Source: a bacterium (GTDB lineage Bacteria > Cyanobacteriota > Vampirovibrionia > Gastranaerophilales > Gastranaerophilaceae). Taken from it: a DNA stretch of 9,504 nt. Location of the stretch: contig JAGOIO010000036.1 in NCBI GenBank assembly GCA_017995595.1, positions 1 through 9,504 of the forward strand, in the 5' to 3' direction. The translations under genes were made by a program, and so were the position numbers. The notes beneath the pieces were generated by a model. It saw only the letters and a program-made list of their open reading frames with translations, made no database searches and was not told the DNA's origin. Of this stretch, positions 5,782-9,504 are shown piece by piece. Numbering within the stretch: the stretch's first letter is position 1; every line of letters begins with the position of its first letter.

Positions 5782-7068
5782 ATGAAAAATACAGTTGTTG
5801 TCGGAGCACAATGGGGAGACGAAGGAAAAGCAAAAATCACGGATTTATTAGCTACAAAAGCTGATTTTATAATAAGATATCAAGGCGGTTGTAACGCAGG
5901 TCATACTGTTGTAACAGATAACAAAACTTTTAAATTTCACCTTGTTCCATCAGGAATTTTATATGAAGGAAAAACTTGCTTCATCGGTGCAGGAACTGTT
6001 ATACACCCTGAGACATTTAAAGAAGAAACTGACGAACTTATAAAACAAGGAATTTCGCTTAAAGGTTTAAAAATCAGCCCTTTAGCTTCAATTACAATGC
6101 CTTATCATATTGATGTTGACGGACTTAGAGAGAGCAAAGCAAAAAGTGGAAAAGGTAAAATCGGAACAACAAAAAAAGGCATCGGACCTACTTATGCTGA
6201 CAAAATAGGACGTTTTGGTTTTAAAATTGAAGATTTGTATTCAAAAGAAGCACTTGAGAAAAAAATTGAAATAAATTTGCCACTAAAGAATAAGATTTTA
6301 AAAGAAGTTTACGGACTTGAAGAATATAAAGCAGAAGATATCGTAAAAATTTGTGAAAAATATGCTGAAATTTTCAAGCCTTATGTTGATTTTGATTGGC
6401 AAAGAGATTTAATGAATGCAAAAGCAAAAGGTGAGACTATATTATTTGAGGGTGCACAAGGAATAATGCTTGATATAGATTATGGAACATATCCTTATGT
6501 TACGAGTTCAAACCCTATTGCAGGAGGAGCTTGTACTGGTAGCGGATTTGGACCAAAAATGATTGACGAAGTTGTCGGAGTTTCAAAAGCATATATAACT
6601 CGTGTTGGCGAAGGACCTTTTGCAACAGAATTGACAGACGAAGTTGGAGACAGAATAAGAAATGTAGGACACGAATTTGGAACAACAACAGGTCGCCCTC
6701 GTCGTTGTGGTTGGTTTGATGCAGTTGTAGCAAAATACGGAGTTTTAGTCGGTGGGCTTACTACTATGGCAATCACAAAGCTTGATGTTTTTGATGATTT
6801 TGATGAAATAAAAGTTTGTATAGCATACAAAGACACAAGAAACGTTAAGATTTCAGAGACTTATCCGACAAATGTTTTTGAACACAAATACTATGAGCCT
6901 GTTTATGAAACACATAAGGGTTGGAAAACTGATATTTCGAAATCTAAAAAATATGAAGATTTGCCTGAAAATGCAAAAAAATATTTAACAAGACTTGGAG
7001 AATTAATAGGTATTCCTATTTCTATAATAAGCGTAGGTCCTGATAGAGAACAAACAATTATTCTTTAA
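5782..7068 (+). CDS. purA: Adenylosuccinate synthetase
   Basis: PurA joins IMP and aspartate with GTP to form adenylosuccinate, the first committed step from IMP to AMP. The 428 residues match the family length. The GTP-binding loop and catalytic Asp13 lie in QWGDEGKAK (10-18), and the catalytic His41 in GCNAGHT (36-42). Other family blocks are IGTTKKGIGP at 127-136, EGAQG at 223-227, TSSNP at 241-245, VGEGPFATEL at 275-284, the GTTTGRPRRCGW segment at 300-311, TKLDV at 332-336 and SVGPDREQT at 417-425. The loop has Ala17 where the family normally has Gly (GDEGKGK), and IGTTKKGIGP has Lys where Arg is common. Both look like lineage variants rather than damage, since all catalytic residues are kept. 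AAAGGA (5771-5776) lies 5 nt before the ATG. The gene sits between two terminators and there is little space for its own promoter. Confidence 0.97.
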   Translation: MKNTVVVGAQWGDEGKAKITDLLATKADFIIRYQGGCNAGHTVVTDNKTFKFHLVPSGILYEGKTCFIGAGTVIHPETFKEETDELIKQGISLKGLKISPLASITMPYHIDVDGLRESKAKSGKGKIGTTKKGIGPTYADKIGRFGFKIEDLYSKEALEKKIEINLPLKNKILKEVYGLEEYKAEDIVKICEKYAEIFKPYVDFDWQRDLMNAKAKGETILFEGAQGIMLDIDYGTYPYVTSSNPIAGGACTGSGFGPKMIDEVVGVSKAYITRVGEGPFATELTDEVGDRIRNVGHEFGTTTGRPRRCGWFDAVVAKYGVLVGGLTTMAITKLDVFDDFDEIKVCIAYKDTRNVKISETYPTNVFEHKYYEPVYETHKGWKTDISKSKKYEDLPENAKKYLTRLGELIGIPISIISVGPDREQTIIL

Positions 7069-7087
7069 TATTGTATATAAACATTTC

Positions 7088-7132
7088 AAAAGCTCCTAAA
7101 AATATTAGCAAAAAATATTTTTAGGAGCTTTT
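7088..7132 (+). terminator. Long intrinsic terminator after purA
   Basis: A perfect 19-bp inverted repeat (7088-7106 with 7114-7132) closes a 7-nt loop (7107-7113). The core is AGCTCC/GGAGCT, with A/T tracts at both ends. It is the longest hairpin in the window and starts 19 nt after the purA stop. It is symmetric and would act on both strands. Confidence 0.9.
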
Positions 7133-7165
7133 ATTGTCTTGTAATATTTTAATGAGGAAAAAAAA

Positions 7166-7534
7166 ATGCAAATAAAAGGTTTATCAAAAGAAGTTTCATA
7201 CATATTAAAGAATCCACCAAAAGATATGAAAATAATTAATACATGGCAATTTAGCGGACAAAAACCTCACGCCTTACAACTTGCAAAAAACAGTATTCAA
7301 CCAAATGGAACAAAACTAAATAAAATTTTAACTATATATGGTAACGATGCAATAACGATTGAAACCGAAAGAACTTTACCTGACGGGAGCAAAAGATACA
7401 GTATCGGCACAAGATTCCCTAACAAATCATCTAAATATTATTCTTCAGACGTAATCAATTCTTATTGCAAAACTGCTCAAGATAAGAATTTTTACGGTAA
7501 CCCTGAAGCAAAAAAATTCAATCTTGAAGCATAA
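7166..7534 (+). CDS. Hypothetical protein, 122 residues
   Basis: I do not recognise this protein. It is basic (about 19 Lys/Arg against 10 Asp/Glu) and has one cysteine (C101), no signal peptide and no membrane segment, so it is probably cytoplasmic. The centre looks strand-rich (about 52-70, LNKILTIYGNDAITIETER, and 76-84). The ends look more polar, with a cluster of Ser/Lys/Tyr at 87-95. It is judged real because a good Shine-Dalgarno GAGGA (7154-7158) stands 7 nt before the ATG, its codon use matches the neighbours, and it fills the space between two strong terminators as a one-gene unit. No separate promoter is evident in the 21 bp between the purA terminator and the Shine-Dalgarno site, so it may depend on read-through from purA. 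A lineage-restricted protein family is the likeliest explanation. Confidence 0.75.
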   Translation: MQIKGLSKEVSYILKNPPKDMKIINTWQFSGQKPHALQLAKNSIQPNGTKLNKILTIYGNDAITIETERTLPDGSKRYSIGTRFPNKSSKYYSSDVINSYCKTAQDKNFYGNPEAKKFNLEA

Positions 7535-7554
7535 GTATAAAATTTAAAAACAAT

Positions 7555-7587
7555 AAAAGGCTCAATATTAAATATTGGGCCTTTTTT
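7555..7587 (+). terminator. Intrinsic terminator after the 122-residue gene
   Basis: AAAAGGCTCAAT (7555-7566) pairs with ATTGGGCCTTTT (7574-7585), with one G-U pair (7562:7578). A small AT-rich apical loop follows, and the run of T extends to 7587. It starts 20 nt after the stop codon. Confidence 0.85.
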
Positions 7588-7612
7588 GTTAAAAAATTAA
7601 TCTAAATATAAT
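7586..7612 (+). promoter_or_regulatory. Possible promoter of gmd-fcl
   Basis: A consensus TATAAT (7607-7612) has TTGTTA (7586-7591; four of six matches to the -35) placed 15 bp upstream, a short spacing. The -35 would overlap the T-run of the preceding terminator. A new promoter is expected here because a terminator lies just upstream, but the exact site is uncertain; TATAGT at 7616-7621 is another candidate. Confidence 0.33.
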
Positions 7613-7664
7613 TTTTATAGTAAAATATAGGTATAGTAACTAAAAATAAAGAATAGAGGTATAA

Positions 7665-8753
7665 ATGGGAAAAGTTGCATTAATTACAGGAATAACAGGT
7701 CAAGACGGTTCTTACTTAGCTGAACTGTTACTAAATAAAGGATATGAAGTTCACGGAATGAAAAGACGTGCTTCTTCATTTAACACCTCAAGAATAGACC
7801 ATTTATATCAAGATATTCATAATAAAAATTTAAAATTCAAATTACATTATGGCGATTTGACAGACAGCACAAACATTATCAGACTTATACAAGAAATTCA
7901 ACCTGATGAAATTTATAATTTAGCAGCACAATCACATGTAAAAGTTTCTTGGGATTGCCCTGAATATACTGCAAATTCAGATGGATTAGGAACATTAAGA
8001 CTTTTAGAAGCAATAAGAATTTTGGGACTTGAAGGTAAAACTAAATTTTATCAAGCTTCAACATCTGAACTTTTCGGACTTGTTCAAGAAACTCCACAAA
8101 GAGAAACAACTCCGTTTTATCCTCGTTCTCCTTATGCTTGTGCAAAGCTTTACGCATATTGGATTACTGTAAATTACAGAGAAAGTTATAAGATGTTTGC
8201 CGTTAATGGAATTTTGTTTAACCATGAAAGTCCAAGACGTGGCGAAACTTTTGTTACAAGAAAAATCACAAGAGCCGCAGTTAGAATTAAGCTTGGAGTT
8301 GAAGAAAAATTATTCTTAGGTAATCTTGATGCAAAGAGAGACTGGGGACACGCAAAAGACTATGTTGAAGGAATGTGGAGAATTTTACAACAGGATAAAC
8401 CAGAAGATTTTGTTTTAGCGACAGGTGTTACAACAACAATTCGCCAATTCTGTGAAATGGCTTTTGCTGAACTTGGAATTAATCTAAAATGGCAAGGCAA
8501 AGGTGTTGAAGAAAAAGGTATTGATTCAGCAACAGGCAAAGTTTTAATTGAAGTTGACCCTCGATACTTCAGACCAACAGAAGTTGATTTACTTTTAGGC
8601 GACCCTGCAAAAGCATTGAAAAAGCTTGAATGGAAACCTGAATATAATTTGCAATCTCTCGTAAAAGAAATGATTGAAGAAGATATGAAAGAAGCTCAAA
8701 AAGAGGTATTCTTGAAAAAAGGCGGATATAAAGTTTTAGTTCCGCAAGAATAG
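7665..8753 (+). CDS. gmd: GDP-mannose 4,6-dehydratase
   Basis: Gmd converts GDP-D-mannose to GDP-4-keto-6-deoxy-D-mannose, the first step toward GDP-L-fucose (and GDP-rhamnose or perosamine in some bacteria). The 362 residues match the family length. The protein is a short-chain dehydrogenase/reductase with an N-terminal Rossmann fold: NADP-binding GITGQDG (9-15), the [11 protein letters not shown] segment (34-44) that contacts the cofactor in this family, and YNLAAQSHV (84-92). The catalytic residues Thr133, Glu135, Tyr157 and Lys161 fall in STSELFG and YACAK, at the same numbers as in the E. coli enzyme. [16 protein letters not shown] (186-201) and [14 protein letters not shown] are further Gmd hallmarks. 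AGAGGT (7655-7660) lies 4 nt before the ATG. The fcl gene follows after 35 nt without a terminator, so the two form an operon. Confidence 0.97.
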   Translation: MGKVALITGITGQDGSYLAELLLNKGYEVHGMKRRASSFNTSRIDHLYQDIHNKNLKFKLHYGDLTDSTNIIRLIQEIQPDEIYNLAAQSHVKVSWDCPEYTANSDGLGTLRLLEAIRILGLEGKTKFYQASTSELFGLVQETPQRETTPFYPRSPYACAKLYAYWITVNYRESYKMFAVNGILFNHESPRRGETFVTRKITRAAVRIKLGVEEKLFLGNLDAKRDWGHAKDYVEGMWRILQQDKPEDFVLATGVTTTIRQFCEMAFAELGINLKWQGKGVEEKGIDSATGKVLIEVDPRYFRPTEVDLLLGDPAKALKKLEWKPEYNLQSLVKEMIEEDMKEAQKEVFLKKGGYKVLVPQE

Positions 8754-8788
8754 TAAAGAATATAATTATAGAAAGAAGTTAGTAAGTA

Positions 8789-9504
8789 ATGAAAAAAGAT
8801 GACAAAATTTTTGTAGCAGGACATCGTGGCCTTGTAGGCTCTGCAGTTTTAAGAAAATTAAAAGAAAAGGGCTATACAAATATAATTACAAAATCACATA
8901 AGGAGTTAGATTTGACAAATCAGGCTCAAACAGAAGCATTCTTTGAAAAAGAAAGACCTGATTACGTATTTTTAGCAGCTGCAAAAGTTGGTGGAATTAT
9001 TGCAAACCAAACTTATCCAGCAGAGTTTATTTATAAAAATTTAACTATAGCGACCAATGTTGTAAATTCTTGCTATAAATACGGAGTTAAAAAACTTTTG
9101 AATATGGGTTCATCTTGTATTTATCCAAAATTTGCACCTCAACCTATGAAAGAGGAAGCTCTTCTTTCCGGAAAACTTGAAACAACAAACGAGGCTTATG
9201 CATTGGCAAAAATTTGTGCAATTGAGCTTTGCAAACATTACAATAATCAATATGGGACAAATTATATTTCTGTAATGCCAACTAACCAATATGGCGAGGG
9301 TGATAACTTTAATATGCAAACAGCTCACCTTCTTCCAATGTTGATGAGACGTTTTCATCTTGCAAAATTACTTGAACATAATGACTTTGAAACAATAAGA
9401 AAAGATTTGAAAAAATACCAGTTAGGTTGGGGAATTGATGAGAAGTTAGATATAAATTCTGATGAATCAATTAAAGAATGTTTGTCCGAGATTGGCGCAT
9501 ATTC
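8789..9504 (+). CDS. fcl: GDP-L-fucose synthase, 3' end outside window
   Basis: Fcl (WcaG) carries out the 3,5-epimerisation and NADPH-dependent 4-reduction of the Gmd product to GDP-L-fucose. The first 238 codons are in the window and the frame is open at the edge. Visible motifs are GHRGLVGSA (11-19, cofactor-binding glycines 11, 14 and 17), LAAAKVGGI (62-70), GSSCIYP (107-113) with Ser108 and Cys110, YALAK with Tyr137 and Lys141, MPTNQYG (163-169; the usual form is MPTNLYG) and DNFN (172-175) with His180 shortly after. These match E. coli Ser107, Cys109, Tyr136, Lys140 and His179 with an offset of one. After RRFHLAK (187-193) there is a charged stretch of at least 45 residues before the WGxGTPxRE motif would appear. 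That places it in the longer Fcl form known from Bacteroides and others. The Shine-Dalgarno is weak (GAAAGAAG, 8771-8778). It follows gmd closely. Confidence 0.95.
   Translation, partial: MKKDDKIFVAGHRGLVGSAVLRKLKEKGYTNIITKSHKELDLTNQAQTEAFFEKERPDYVFLAAAKVGGIIANQTYPAEFIYKNLTIATNVVNSCYKYGVKKLLNMGSSCIYPKFAPQPMKEEALLSGKLETTNEAYALAKICAIELCKHYNNQYGTNYISVMPTNQYGEGDNFNMQTAHLLPMLMRRFHLAKLLEHNDFETIRKDLKKYQLGWGIDEKLDINSDESIKECLSEIGAY

Noticed and set aside
6495..6836. 113-codon minus-strand frame inside purA
   Set aside because: It is fully antisense to conserved PurA motifs and has no family resemblance, so it is a shadow of the real gene. The overlapping minus frame at 6515-6733 is rejected for the same reason.
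7132..7165. Independent promoter for the 122-residue gene
   Set aside because: TAATAT at 7142-7147 is a possible -10, but no -35 lies 16-18 bp upstream and the start would fall at the Shine-Dalgarno site.
9110..9358. 82-codon minus-strand frame in fcl
   Set aside because: It is antisense to the conserved fcl catalytic region and has no recognisable motif.

Overview
This is a low-GC bacterial window (roughly one third G+C by eye) with ATG starts, mostly recognisable Shine-Dalgarno sites and compact intrinsic terminators. It looks like chromosomal, mainly housekeeping DNA. AT-rich codon use, a class A penicillin-binding protein, a GDP-fucose pathway and small lineage-type hypothetical proteins would suit a gut bacterium such as Gastranaerophilales/Vampirovibrionia (non-photosynthetic relatives of Cyanobacteria). 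That placement is an impression from protein style, not a proof; other low-GC phyla are possible.

Layout. Positions 1-188 carry no gene I can support. A tRNA-Leu(CAA) with encoded CCA lies on the minus strand (221-309) and ends in a perfect 12-bp terminator hairpin (189-218). Directly upstream of the tRNA, and including its first 13 nucleotides, is a 110-bp tandem repeat (297-533, two full copies plus 17 bp). An AT-rich leader (534-720) precedes a secreted protein with a carboxypeptidase-regulatory-like domain (721-1509, +). A small CxxCxxCC (YkgJ-type) cysteine-cluster protein (1524-1922, -) converges on it. A bifunctional class A penicillin-binding protein (2009-4132, +) is divergent from the cysteine-cluster gene and is followed by lysyl-tRNA synthetase lysS (4215-5717), adenylosuccinate synthetase purA (5782-7068), a 122-residue orphan (7166-7534), and gmd (7665-8753) with the start of fcl (8789 to the window end).

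How the genes work together. The clear pathway pair is gmd-fcl: GDP-mannose 4,6-dehydratase makes GDP-4-keto-6-deoxymannose and Fcl turns it into GDP-L-fucose, presumably for surface glycans. The penicillin-binding protein builds the peptidoglycan of the same envelope. lysS and purA are core translation and purine genes. Strong hairpin terminators follow lysS, purA and the orphan, so these look like short, separately terminated units, yet purA and the orphan begin so soon after a terminator that there is almost no room for a promoter.

The most unusual structure is the tRNA-Leu upstream array. Each 110-bp unit carries a copy of the tRNA 5' end and also a 13-nt segment exactly complementary to tRNA nucleotides 6-18. 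A precursor starting in the array could therefore pair its leader with the D-arm. I found no defence system, mobile element or CRISPR array.
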